The notes under the pieces were generated by a model. It was not told where the DNA came from. It did not search any database and saw only the letters and a program-made list of their open reading frames with translations. The position numbers and the translations under genes are program-made. A stretch of DNA of 15,459 nt from the NCBI GenBank assembly GCA_016292805.1, contig JAEDFM010000046.1:1-15459 (forward strand), read 5' to 3'. Shown one piece after another: positions 6,436 through 15,337 of this stretch (position 1 is its first letter; every line of letters starts with the position of its first letter). This stretch comes from Treponema sp. Its GTDB lineage: Bacteria > Spirochaetota > Spirochaetia > Treponematales > Treponemataceae.

Positions 6436-9400
6436 ATGAAAGAGAAAATACTAGTTATCTCTGCCATATTAATGATCTTCTCATCCGCTCTGTATGCTAA
6501 ATCAAAGGAAAAAAGCAAGGATAAACAGAATACAGATTCTACATACTCGGAAGAAAACGATATGTCACTTTGGGAAATTGACCGTCTGATTCGTAAAACT
6601 GAATATGGAGAAGCCTTACGCCAGTTAAATATCTACATCAATAATAAACCTGATAATTTTGACAATGCTCAGCGAAGAATTAAACGAATCATGAACATTC
6701 GAAAGGAATACTCAATTCTTGCTGAAAAGCTTATCACCCTTATTCAGGAAGAACCTGACAACGATAAAAAGATTTATGAAATTACAGCTCAGCTTGAACG
6801 CTTTGAACGACATCCTTCTGATGAAAACTTAAAGTTCATTGCAGACTTAAAGAAATCTGCTGAGTTTAACTATTTCCGCTCAAAGTACAACGAAGTTCTT
6901 ACAACCTCCGCTCAACTTACCCAGTCTGGACAATATCCAGAGGCTATAGCCTATGTTAAGAACGAAGGCTTCTGGCTTTACCAGGAAGACTTTTACCAGA
7001 AATGGGAAGATAACGAAGAAATTACAAACGAAGTTAATCAGGTTGTTAGTCATCTGGATACACAGATTGCACTTTTTAACGAACGAAACTTTAACAACCG
7101 CTTGAATCGTGCTGTAAACGAATATGTTGCGGCCTTGAATGCAGACCGCTATGAAGAAGCGTCAAAATTGTTTAATACAGTAGATACCACCTTCAGAGAT
7201 TATGCAAAAATCCGTAACTCTATTTTTGATGATGCTGAACAGTTGCGTAAGCTTTTTGATAAAATAAAAAAGCTTGATGAAGATACAACAGATGCTTCTT
7301 ATCTGCCATTCCTTTATCGTTTTATTTTTGGAGTTGAGTCAATTCCAGATTCCGGAATTGTTGGTGCTGTAGACGGTCAGTGGAATGCTCTTGTAGGCAA
7401 AATGAATACCGCTGCCTTTGGTGATGTTCTTAATTATTATAATGCTTATACAAATATTGTTACTGGTAAAGAAGCAACCACTGGGGATAAAATTGCTCAG
7501 AATGCTGCACCATACAAGGCGATTACAAATTATACAGGCTTAGAGCAGAAAACTTTGAATTTATATAAATATCTTAAAGAAGCAGAGGGTAGAGCTGTTA
7601 AAAATCCTTACAGTTCATATTTTACAACTACAGATTATGTTTCAGCACTTGCCCTTAATACCACTGAAGCTTACAGAATTGAAGACCGTCTTAATGAAAT
7701 CAAACTTTCTGCAGATGCAAATATTGCAGGTATTCAGACAGAAAGGGATTCTAAGCAAAAAGCATCACTTGCTAAAAACTTATTTGATTTCTGTGCCACA
7801 ATCAGTTCTGTTACAGGTGAAAAAGATAAAAAACTGCTTGCAAAGGCAGATTGGGCAGCTGCTTACAGCCACAGTGATGTGGATAAAAAACAGTTTGAAG
7901 CTTTGGAAATAAATTACAGCCACCAGATAAATCTTATTTTTGATAATGCCAGCCAGATTCTCAAGGGTGTATGGCAGCAGCTTACTGTTTATTATGATAA
8001 GTGTGCTGACGAAATGGTTGAGCAGATTAATTCATATAATGATTTGTCTAAAAAATATGGACAGGGCTTTAATGCTAAAATTGATGCTGATACACAAAAG
8101 CGGATTTCAAAAGATGTTACTGTTGCTCTTAACTATAAGCTTCCAGAAGAAAAGGATGATGGAAAACAGATTTTACTTAGATATAAATATCCAGACATTG
8201 CTTTAAGTGTTGCTTCTTATGCTCAAAAGCAGGTTGATAGGGCTATTGAAACTATCAACTCTTACCAAGCTGTTGTAAATACAAATTATAATTCTCATGC
8301 TCAATATAAGACCGAAGAAGGTATTACAAAACTTGTTGAAGATTGCAATAAATACCTTGAAGAGCAAAAAGCCAAGCTTGCTGTTCTAAAATCAGAGTCA
8401 GGTGGGCTTGTTGCCCAGGCTCAGTCTCAAATTACCCAGGCTCAGCTTGCCCGTAACGAAGGTGATATGCGCTATAACGAAGCAGAAACTTCCCTTAAGC
8501 GGGAAAACTTTGGTCAGGCACGAAGAAAACTGCAGGATGCTCTTTCTAAATATGAAGAAGCACTTAGTGTTGCCAACGATGAAGATCTTCGTTCTCAGTG
8601 GGATAAAAAGCTTCAGGATTTGAATGAAAAAATCAACAGAACCGAAAACGAAATCATCGTTAAGGAAGTTCGTAACCTTAAGAATGAAGCCAGAGATGCT
8701 TACTTTAACGGTCGTTTTGATGATGCTGAAAAATACTTGAATCAGGCAAAAATCAGATGGGCTGTAACAAATGCTCAGGAAGATGAAGAAATTACTTCAC
8801 TTATGAACTTTGTAAATACAGCTATTTCTATGCAGACTGGTCGTGAAATTCTTCCATCAGCACCACAGTATCCAGAAATGTCTCAGCTTATAAATATTGC
8901 CAATCAGTATTTTGATTCCGGGGCAAAGAAATATAAAGATGGAAATAAAGCCGACGGTGATAAGGACCTGGAGAAGGCTCTGGAAAGTATTCAGAAAGTT
9001 CAGTATGTATATCCTCTAAACCAGGAAGCATCAATCCTTACTCTTAAAATTAATCAGATTAAGGATCCTGCTAAATTTAACGAAGAATTTGCACAGAAGA
9101 TTCAGAATGCCAGAGCAATGTGCAAAAATACAAACACTGTGCAGGAAGGTTACTCAAATCTTCTGGACTATTATAAGCTTAATCCTGATTATAAAGGGCT
9201 TAAGGATCTTATTTATCAGGTTGAAATTGATATTGGAATTCGTCAGAAGCCGGTTGATAATAGTGCCCAGACCCGTTCTAAAAATCTTTATAATGATGCC
9301 CAGAAGGCATATAATAATGCTGGTAATAATATTGTTAAGCTTCAGGCGTCATTGGAGAAGGTTAATCGGGCACTGGCACTTAACCCTAACAATACACAGG

Positions 9401-9618
9401 CGCAGAATCTTAAGGATAAGATTATTACTAAGATGGGTGGTACATCTGTTCAGCCAACAATGGAAGATGAATCATTGTATAATCAGGCAATTCAGTATCT
9501 TCAGAATAATAACGTAATTGCTGCAAACCAGATTTTACAGCAATTGATGAATAAACCTCAGAACCAGTATGTTCAGAAGTTTAAAGATTTGAAGGCAAAA
9601 ATTGATGCCCGAATGTAA
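6436..9618 (+). CDS. Large exported TPR-repeat protein
   Basis: 1060 residues from the ATG at 6436; an upstream in-frame TTG at 6427 is less likely because the ATG gives a clean signal peptide (MKEKILVISA, cleavage expected after ALYA at 21). No lipobox cysteine is present, so the product is probably a soluble periplasmic or surface protein. A lysine-rich linker follows, then an almost wholly helical chain. TPR-like pairs are seen near the N-terminus (LIRKTEYGEALRQLNIYI; SGQYPEAIAYV) and more densely after about residue 680 (NFGQARRKLQDALSKYEEAL; YFNGRFDDAEKYLNQA; SLEKVNRALALNPNNTQAQ; and a last pair before the C-terminus). The middle (about 280-650) is helical without clear repeats. I do not recognise a named family. 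It is followed at 13 bp by the phosphatase gene, so the two are probably co-transcribed and functionally linked, perhaps as scaffold or ligand for the phosphatase's periplasmic region. Confidence 0.85.
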   Translation: MKEKILVISAILMIFSSALYAKSKEKSKDKQNTDSTYSEENDMSLWEIDRLIRKTEYGEALRQLNIYINNKPDNFDNAQRRIKRIMNIRKEYSILAEKLITLIQEEPDNDKKIYEITAQLERFERHPSDENLKFIADLKKSAEFNYFRSKYNEVLTTSAQLTQSGQYPEAIAYVKNEGFWLYQEDFYQKWEDNEEITNEVNQVVSHLDTQIALFNERNFNNRLNRAVNEYVAALNADRYEEASKLFNTVDTTFRDYAKIRNSIFDDAEQLRKLFDKIKKLDEDTTDASYLPFLYRFIFGVESIPDSGIVGAVDGQWNALVGKMNTAAFGDVLNYYNAYTNIVTGKEATTGDKIAQNAAPYKAITNYTGLEQKTLNLYKYLKEAEGRAVKNPYSSYFTTTDYVSALALNTTEAYRIEDRLNEIKLSADANIAGIQTERDSKQKASLAKNLFDFCATISSVTGEKDKKLLAKADWAAAYSHSDVDKKQFEALEINYSHQINLIFDNASQILKGVWQQLTVYYDKCADEMVEQINSYNDLSKKYGQGFNAKIDADTQKRISKDVTVALNYKLPEEKDDGKQILLRYKYPDIALSVASYAQKQVDRAIETINSYQAVVNTNYNSHAQYKTEEGITKLVEDCNKYLEEQKAKLAVLKSESGGLVAQAQSQITQAQLARNEGDMRYNEAETSLKRENFGQARRKLQDALSKYEEALSVANDEDLRSQWDKKLQDLNEKINRTENEIIVKEVRNLKNEARDAYFNGRFDDAEKYLNQAKIRWAVTNAQEDEEITSLMNFVNTAISMQTGREILPSAPQYPEMSQLINIANQYFDSGAKKYKDGNKADGDKDLEKALESIQKVQYVYPLNQEASILTLKINQIKDPAKFNEEFAQKIQNARAMCKNTNTVQEGYSNLLDYYKLNPDYKGLKDLIYQVEIDIGIRQKPVDNSAQTRSKNLYNDAQKAYNNAGNNIVKLQASLEKVNRALALNPNNTQAQNLKDKIITKMGGTSVQPTMEDESLYNQAIQYLQNNNVIAANQILQQLMNKPQNQYVQKFKDLKAKIDARM

Positions 9619-9631
9619 GGATAGAGTGAGA

Positions 9632-12600
9632 GTGAAGTTTTTCAGTGTGTCAAAAAAAATATTAGTTTCTCTTTTGTTTATCCTTGGTGTTTGCTGGATG
9701 GGAGCTGCTCAGAATTTTTACTGGGAAAATCCGGTAACACTTACAAAAACAGATTCACGATTTCCAATTACAGTAAGTAATAATACTGGTTCCTATATTT
9801 TCTGGCAGGAAATAGATTCTGCAAACAGGCAGATTTATTTAAGCTGTAGAAAAGTAGAGGATTTAAAAAACTATACAGAAAATCTGAAGTTCGCAGGTCC
9901 ATTTTCTTATTCTGGTGATGATGTTCCAGATATTTATACAGTAGATATTCTTGATAACGGTACGGTTGCTGTTGCGGCAATAACAGGGGTTTCCACAATT
10001 TCAGTTTTTACAACAACAAATGGTGGGGTTTCGTTTACAGAATCTAAGCTTAAAACTTCTGAATTAATGGTTGCACCAAGAATTTACAGAACAAATGCAA
10101 ATACTTTTAAGCTTTTTACTTCCTTAGGCGAAAGTGACTCCTTTCAGATTTATACAGCCGACTCAAAGGATGGGGTAACCTGGTCAAGACTGGAAATTTT
10201 TGCTCCTGCAGCTCCATTACGAAATCCCTTTGTTCCGGTTTTAATACCATATCAAAACGGAGATCTTGTTGTTTTTCAGGCTCAGTATGTGGCTCCAGAT
10301 ACAGGTCGTTTTTCTTATCAGTTATATGCAACAAATAGAAGCAGTTCAAATGGTAACTGGAGTAATGCAATTTTAATTTCAGATCAGAATTCATTTGATG
10401 CCCGTTCTTCCATAGATTTTTATAAATATCAGAATCAGCGGGCTTCTCTTTTTCAGTTTAATGACGAAACCTGGATTGCCTGGGAACGAACTCAGGCCAT
10501 TACATCAAACCTTTGGGTAGGTAGAATTACAAAAGATGGATTTGTTCCTGGGTCAGCAGAAGAATTAACAAGTCAGGGAAATGCCAGCAGACCTTCATTC
10601 TTTAACTACAACGATAAACTTTATATTACCTGGTTCGATACCCGCCGTGGACGAGAATCAGTTTATATGGCAAAAAAAGAAGGAAGCTATTGGAACGAAG
10701 AATCACTGGTAGAAAACTCCAGTTCAAATATGTTCGTTCGTCCTCTTTTTGTGGAAGGTAAAGAGGGTTCAGAAAGTAAGATTTTAACTTTTGTATTCCA
10801 GCAGATTTCCAGAAACAATAAAAATACTATAGGAATGTTATATCCAGATAAATCTGTAGATAAACCAACTTTTACACCTTTGTCATATAAAAAAGGAAAA
10901 CGATCAAAATCTACTAATGTTAAGATTCAGATTAATATTCCAAAAGATTCATCTGGAATTAAAGCATATTCTTATAACTGGTCCCGTAATAAAAATGATG
11001 CCGCACCAAAGACTCCAATGGTAATTGTTAAGCCTGGTGAAAATTCTAAAAAGCAGAATTTCAAGGCAGATGGCGATGATGGTCCTTATTATTTTATTGC
11101 TAGGGTTCAGGACTATGCAGGAAACTGGTCTGAAAGTGCAGCAGAGGAATATTATCTTGATACAACACCTCCAGCGGCTCCTGAAATTCTTTTTGATAAT
11201 TGTGACTCCTTAGGAATTTTAAATTCCAACAGCTTTAAGCTTCAATGGAAAAAATCAGAAGATACAGATACAGCAGGGTATATTTATAAATTTGAATATA
11301 TAAGTGATATTCCAAAAAATCTTGCTGATTCAAAGCGTCATCCTTGCAAGCTTTCCCAGGAACAGAAAAAGGAAGCTGTAGACAAATTAAAGCTTAGGTA
11401 CGAAAAAGCCGCAGCCAGAAAGAAAAGTCTCGGTTCTAAGATTATCACAACAAATCTTTCATCATCCCGTTATTACAATTATTCAAATGGTGTTTATGCG
11501 CTTTATATTTGTGCAGTTGATGAAGTTGGAAATGTTGGACAGATAAATTCTGGAATGTTCATCATAAATAAATTTGAACCTTCAACTTATATTACATCTG
11601 TAGAAGTTTCTGCAGATGAATTAGGTGAAGATTTGCTTACAATTCATGGTGGTGGATTTACTTATGATGGAATTATTGATCGAATTATAATTGACCAGGA
11701 TGGGGCAGAGCCTTACGATCTGGTTTTAGAGCGTTCAAAAAATCAGTTCAGAGTTCAGAACAATACTCTTATTACAAATGTTAAGCTTGATACCGATATG
11801 GAGGAAGGTTCATATAGAATTTATCTTCATCATACAGACCGTGGAACTTACCGCACCGGAAATATTTTCAAACTTGAAAATCGCGGAATGGTTAAGATTG
11901 AAGCTGATTATGTTACTCCACCTAGATATTCTCAGGACTTTGTCCGCTATAAATACACAATCACAGTTTATGTTGTACTTATTGTTCTTATACTTTTGTT
12001 AGGAGCAATAGTTATTCTAATCATTCTGAATCAGTTAAATAAATCGGTTGTAGATTCAGCCATAACCGAATACGAAATAAAATCTGTAATAGCAGGGAAA
12101 ATAATGCCTATGAAAAAAATTGAAACTAAACTAAAACGACAGCCAAGCTTAAAAAATAAGCTGATAGTGTTCACATTCCTTATTATTGTTGTCTCAGTAT
12201 TGATTGTTGCTATTCAGAACGGTTACAGAAGCGTTGCTTTGCAGGAGCAGACTATGGCTGAAGGTCTGCAGAACCGGGTTGAAGTATTGATGGAAAGCTT
12301 ACATTCCGGTGTAAAAAACTTCCTGCCCTCAAATAACATTCTTGAACTTTCGGCCTTACCAGAACAAAAGGATGCTATGCCTGAAGCAAAATATGTAACA
12401 ATTATTGGCCAAAGTCAGAACTCTACAACTGCAGAAGATTTAAGCATAATCTGGGCCACTAATGATACCAGCATAAATGATAAAACTCAGGATTATTCTT
12501 TAACTTACGGTACATCAAAAATAAATGATTCGCAGATTCTAGAAATTGCAACAAAACTATCAAAAATCGATATAGAAATACCTGATGATATTAAAGAACT

Positions 12601-14293
12601 TTCCCAGCAAATTGATGAACTGACAAAACAGGCAAATCAGGCATATTCAACTCTAAATTCAGATGAAATTGAATCTGTTGAATATATAACAAATACAGTT
12701 GCAGATTTACGAAATAAACTGGACAGCCGGCTTTTGGAAGTTTCTCAGGTAAACTCAGGTTCAGTTCCTGGCTTTAATGTTTCTAAACTTGATTTCTCAA
12801 AAACAGATTATCTTTTCTATCGCCCGGTTTTATACAGAAGGGGTAGTTCCGGTAATTATGTTCACGCAATCATCTTTATAGAACTTTCAACTCAAAGCCT
12901 TATAGATGCAGTAAGAGCAGAAACAATCCGTATTGTTCAATCCGTACTGATTGTTGCAGTAATTGCAATTCTGCTTGGAATTACTGCCGCTTATATTTTT
13001 GCAGGACTTATTATTAAGCCAATTAAAAAACTGGAAAAACATCTTAATATGATAGGTCGTACAAAGAACAAAGCAGAATTAAAAGATAAAGATGTTGAGA
13101 TAAAATCAAAAGATGAAATCGGTCGTCTTGGTACTGCTGTAAATAACATGACTCACCAGCTGGTAAAAGTAGCAGAAGAAGAAGTTCTTACACTGGATGG
13201 TAAAGCCGTACAGAATGCATTCCTGCCGCTTATAGAAAAAACAACAATTGCAAAATATGATGATTCAAAGATTCAGTGTTTTGGTTATTATGAAGGTGAA
13301 TCAGGCGTTTCCGGTGACTATTTTGACTACAGAAAACTAGATGATCAATGGTATGTAACAATCAAGTGTGATGCTTCAGGTCACGGTGTTCCAGCCGCCA
13401 TCATTATGACAGTAGTTGCAACCTTATTCCGGGAATATTTTAATACCTGGAGCTTTAAGAAAAACGGCACTCAGTTAAATAAACTTATTGAGCAGGTAAA
13501 CGATTCAATTGAATCTTTAGGACTTAAAGGTAAATTCGCCACAATGATTATCTGTCTTATTAATCAGCAGACCGGTGAACTTTATATGTGTAATGCTGGT
13601 GATACATTAGTACATATTTTTGACAGTGCAGAAATGAAAATGAAGACCCTTACTCTGGCAAATGCACCTACAGCCGGTGTTTTCAGTTCAGATTTGATTG
13701 CAATGCGTGGTGGATTTAAAGTTGAAAAAGGAATGCTGAGGCATGGTGATGTTCTGTTCCTCTACACTGACGGTATTGAAGAATCTACAAGACGAATACG
13801 GGATCCTGAATATACAGTAAAACAGGAGAAAGTTCAGGTTAAGAAAATGAATCCAAAAACTCACCAGGAGGAAGTGGAAATAAAACAGGAAGATTCAAAA
13901 GAGGAATTTGGACCAGAGCGAGTAAGTCAGATTATTGAATGTGTAATGAACCGCAAGAAGTTTATCCTTACAAAAGTTGATAATCCTAGAGCAGATGAAA
14001 TTCTGGAATTTGATTTTACTACTTGTCAGGGAACTATTGATGAAGCAGTCATCGCTCTTGCAGCCTGCGAAAAAGTATTCCGTTTCTATAAGCCTGAAAA
14101 TCTGGGAAATACAGAGTATATCAAAATCGATAAAAAGATTGATGAATTCCTTCAGACTCATTTTAACGGTTATGATATGTATGCAGCAGGAAAGGTTGAA
14201 AACCCAGATACACCAAACTATTTTGACTACGAAAAACTTCTGGAAGATGAACAGTCAGATGACTTAACCTTACTTGCAGTTCGCCGTGTATAA
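9632..14293 (+). CDS. Membrane SpoIIE/PP2C-type phosphatase with large periplasmic sensor and HAMP domain
   Basis: 1553 residues from GTG 9632, chosen for its signal peptide (cleavage near MGAA, 23-26) and AAGGA at 9617-9621; ATG 9605 and GTG 9626 are alternatives. Residues 27-430 are propeller/sialidase-like (for example LYITWFDTRRGRESVYMAKK). Then come two Ig/Fn3-like modules, the first ending in DTTPPAAP, and an IPT-like module. Membrane segments lie near 775-801, 844-863 and 1104-1128, a periplasmic sensor between the last two, and a HAMP domain at about 1125-1180. The PP2C/SpoIIE domain (about 1195-1553) keeps all acidic metal motifs: GDYFD (1228-1232), DASGHG (1247-1252), TDGIEE (Asp1380), DDLT (Asp1543-1544). 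Such serine/threonine phosphatases usually dephosphorylate anti-anti-sigma (STAS) proteins; none is nearby. About 160 residues separate the last two motifs, far more than the usual 50. The gene looks like a fusion of a propeller membrane protein with an RsbU-like sensor phosphatase. Confidence 0.93.
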   Translation: MKFFSVSKKILVSLLFILGVCWMGAAQNFYWENPVTLTKTDSRFPITVSNNTGSYIFWQEIDSANRQIYLSCRKVEDLKNYTENLKFAGPFSYSGDDVPDIYTVDILDNGTVAVAAITGVSTISVFTTTNGGVSFTESKLKTSELMVAPRIYRTNANTFKLFTSLGESDSFQIYTADSKDGVTWSRLEIFAPAAPLRNPFVPVLIPYQNGDLVVFQAQYVAPDTGRFSYQLYATNRSSSNGNWSNAILISDQNSFDARSSIDFYKYQNQRASLFQFNDETWIAWERTQAITSNLWVGRITKDGFVPGSAEELTSQGNASRPSFFNYNDKLYITWFDTRRGRESVYMAKKEGSYWNEESLVENSSSNMFVRPLFVEGKEGSESKILTFVFQQISRNNKNTIGMLYPDKSVDKPTFTPLSYKKGKRSKSTNVKIQINIPKDSSGIKAYSYNWSRNKNDAAPKTPMVIVKPGENSKKQNFKADGDDGPYYFIARVQDYAGNWSESAAEEYYLDTTPPAAPEILFDNCDSLGILNSNSFKLQWKKSEDTDTAGYIYKFEYISDIPKNLADSKRHPCKLSQEQKKEAVDKLKLRYEKAAARKKSLGSKIITTNLSSSRYYNYSNGVYALYICAVDEVGNVGQINSGMFIINKFEPSTYITSVEVSADELGEDLLTIHGGGFTYDGIIDRIIIDQDGAEPYDLVLERSKNQFRVQNNTLITNVKLDTDMEEGSYRIYLHHTDRGTYRTGNIFKLENRGMVKIEADYVTPPRYSQDFVRYKYTITVYVVLIVLILLLGAIVILIILNQLNKSVVDSAITEYEIKSVIAGKIMPMKKIETKLKRQPSLKNKLIVFTFLIIVVSVLIVAIQNGYRSVALQEQTMAEGLQNRVEVLMESLHSGVKNFLPSNNILELSALPEQKDAMPEAKYVTIIGQSQNSTTAEDLSIIWATNDTSINDKTQDYSLTYGTSKINDSQILEIATKLSKIDIEIPDDIKELSQQIDELTKQANQAYSTLNSDEIESVEYITNTVADLRNKLDSRLLEVSQVNSGSVPGFNVSKLDFSKTDYLFYRPVLYRRGSSGNYVHAIIFIELSTQSLIDAVRAETIRIVQSVLIVAVIAILLGITAAYIFAGLIIKPIKKLEKHLNMIGRTKNKAELKDKDVEIKSKDEIGRLGTAVNNMTHQLVKVAEEEVLTLDGKAVQNAFLPLIEKTTIAKYDDSKIQCFGYYEGESGVSGDYFDYRKLDDQWYVTIKCDASGHGVPAAIIMTVVATLFREYFNTWSFKKNGTQLNKLIEQVNDSIESLGLKGKFATMIICLINQQTGELYMCNAGDTLVHIFDSAEMKMKTLTLANAPTAGVFSSDLIAMRGGFKVEKGMLRHGDVLFLYTDGIEESTRRIRDPEYTVKQEKVQVKKMNPKTHQEEVEIKQEDSKEEFGPERVSQIIECVMNRKKFILTKVDNPRADEILEFDFTTCQGTIDEAVIALAACEKVFRFYKPENLGNTEYIKIDKKIDEFLQTHFNGYDMYAAGKVENPDTPNYFDYEKLLEDEQSDDLTLLAVRRV

Positions 14294-14336
14294 AATATTT
14301 GTTTTTTTGGGATTTCATTATTATATTTAAAATATC

Positions 14337-14342
14337 AGGAGG
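14337..14342 (+). promoter_or_regulatory. Strong Shine-Dalgarno of the small helical gene
   Basis: A perfect AGGAGG sits five bases before the ATG at 14348. It is the strongest ribosome-binding site in the window, and it fixes the start of a small gene that composition alone would leave in doubt. Confidence 0.85.
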
Positions 14343-14347
14343 CAGTA

Positions 14348-14671
14348 ATGGACTCAGAAGAATTCAGCAGAAAATCAAAAGAAGAACTTAAAAAATTTGC
14401 AGAAGCATCAAAGAATGTTTTTGAAAAAGTTGGTGGAAATATTCAGAAGTTTACAGATGATTCTGTAGTAAAAATTGAACGAAATCAGCTTGAACGAAAA
14501 CGGGCCGGTAAATACGAAGAATTAGGTACCAAACTTTCAGCATTGCTTCTTGATGGTGCAAAAATCCAAGGTGCCAATGAAGAGGCAATAAAATCCCTGC
14601 TTGCAATTCAGAAAGAAATTGAAAATTTCACCCAGCAGATTAAAGCTAAAGAAGATTTATTGAATAAATAA
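14348..14671 (+). CDS. Small charged helical protein, unknown function
   Basis: 107 residues, rich in Lys and Glu, with no signal peptide, membrane segment or cysteine. The whole chain is predicted by eye to be helical, with amphipathic and coiled-coil-like stretches (about 5-60 and 75-105, for example SLLAIQKEIENFTQQIKAKE). I do not recognise a family. It lies 54 bp after the phosphatase stop on the same strand and just before an intrinsic terminator, so it is probably the last gene of that operon, though its own promoter in the AT-rich gap cannot be excluded. A cytoplasmic partner or adaptor of the phosphatase is one reading; that is inference from position only. The strong ribosome-binding site suggests abundant product. 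Confidence 0.75.
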   Translation: MDSEEFSRKSKEELKKFAEASKNVFEKVGGNIQKFTDDSVVKIERNQLERKRAGKYEELGTKLSALLLDGAKIQGANEEAIKSLLAIQKEIENFTQQIKAKEDLLNK

Positions 14672-14674
14672 AAT

Positions 14675-14702
14675 AAAGCCCTGAATCAAAGTTCAGGGTT
14701 TT
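14675..14702 (+). terminator. Intrinsic terminator after the phosphatase operon
   Basis: CCCTGAA (14679-14685) pairs with TTCAGGG (14692-14698) around a six-base loop, followed by TTTT on the plus strand. Flanking AAA/TTT extend the stem, and the A-rich left flank would let it also work for the convergent DJ-1 gene on the minus strand. Confidence 0.85.
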
Positions 14703-14717
14703 ATAATTTAACCTTAA

Positions 14718-15305
14718 TTAGCGAAGACAGCTTCCTTTTTTAATTTCAGCCGCTTTTTCTTCACCTGCAAAAATCCGAACAAGCTCCATAGCAAACTGTT
14801 CACTGGCACCAGGACCTCTCCCAGTAACTAAAGTTCCGTCAGTAAGAAATGGAAGGTCCTTATGATTTTCCATATATTCCCGCTTTGTTTCTATTTCCAT
14901 TCCCGGATAGCATGTCCAATATTTATCTTTTAGAATATTAGTTTTGCCCAAAACCAGAGCTGGGGATGCACAAATAGCAGCAATAAAATGACCAGTCAAA
15001 TAAGAATCCTCCATGAAGTGCAAAAGCTCCTTATTTGATCCCAGATTTTTAGCCCCATTCAATCCACCTGGACAAATGCAGCAGTCAGGGCAATTACCTT
15101 TATATTTATCAAAAAACTCTTCCAAAGTAATATCAGTAATAACTTTTATATTATGTGACGAAGTTACAACATTCTTTTCCTTAGTTGTAGAAGATGGTAC
15201 TTGCACCATAATCACATTAAGTCCAGCTCTGCGAAGATAATCCACAGGAGTTAGTGCTTCAATTTCTTCAAATCCGTCAGCAAAGAAAACAGCTATATTT
15301 TTCAT
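14718..15305 (-). CDS. DJ-1/PfpI family protein
   Basis: 195 residues from the ATG at 15305, chosen because GGAG on the minus strand sits about seven bases upstream; the adjacent ATG at 15308 would add one Met. The family hallmarks are complete: FFADGFEEIEA near the N-terminus, with Glu16 matching the conserved glutamate of DJ-1; CPGG (78-81); the nucleophile elbow AAICASPALVLG with Cys112 (the DJ-1 Cys106 position); and TGRGPGASEQFAMELV (161-176). The length is normal for the family. Members are cytoplasmic and include oxidative-stress sensors, deglycase/glyoxalase-type proteins and the YajL group; which applies here cannot be told. It converges on the phosphatase operon with the terminator between. 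A GC-rich segment of unlike composition lies just upstream. Confidence 0.9.
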   Translation of the reverse strand: MKNIAVFFADGFEEIEALTPVDYLRRAGLNVIMVQVPSSTTKEKNVVTSSHNIKVITDITLEEFFDKYKGNCPDCCICPGGLNGAKNLGSNKELLHFMEDSYLTGHFIAAICASPALVLGKTNILKDKYWTCYPGMEIETKREYMENHKDLPFLTDGTLVTGRGPGASEQFAMELVRIFAGEEKAAEIKKGSCLR

Positions 15306-15324
15306 CATTTTGCTCCTTTTCTTC

Positions 15325-15333
15325 AGTATAACA
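15325..15333 (-). promoter_or_regulatory. Extended -10 promoter of the DJ-1 gene
   Basis: The minus strand reads TGTTATACT, an extended -10 element (TGn plus TATACT). It would start transcription about 13 bases before the ATG at 15305, just ahead of the AGGAG ribosome-binding site. No -35 box is clear. Confidence 0.5.
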
Positions 15334-15337
15334 TATT

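Noticed and set aside
6330..6518. 62-codon open frame on the minus strand between the divergent genes
   Set aside because: It overlaps the signal-peptide region of the TPR-protein gene and the promoter region, and has no recognisable sequence or ribosome-binding site.
9089..9517. 142-codon open frame on the plus strand
   Set aside because: It lies wholly inside the TPR-protein gene in another frame, is Arg/Leu/Ile-rich without domain patterns, and has no ribosome-binding site.
9602..9631. Upstream starts TTG 9602 and ATG 9605 for the phosphatase
   Set aside because: They would put a charged ten-residue extension before the signal peptide and lie before the AAGGA ribosome-binding site at 9617-9621. 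ATG 9605 remains possible.
9632..9712. Lipoprotein signal peptide on the phosphatase
   Set aside because: There is a Cys at residue 21, but the preceding residue is Val, which does not fit even a relaxed spirochaetal lipobox, and a signal-peptidase I site follows at MGAA/Q.
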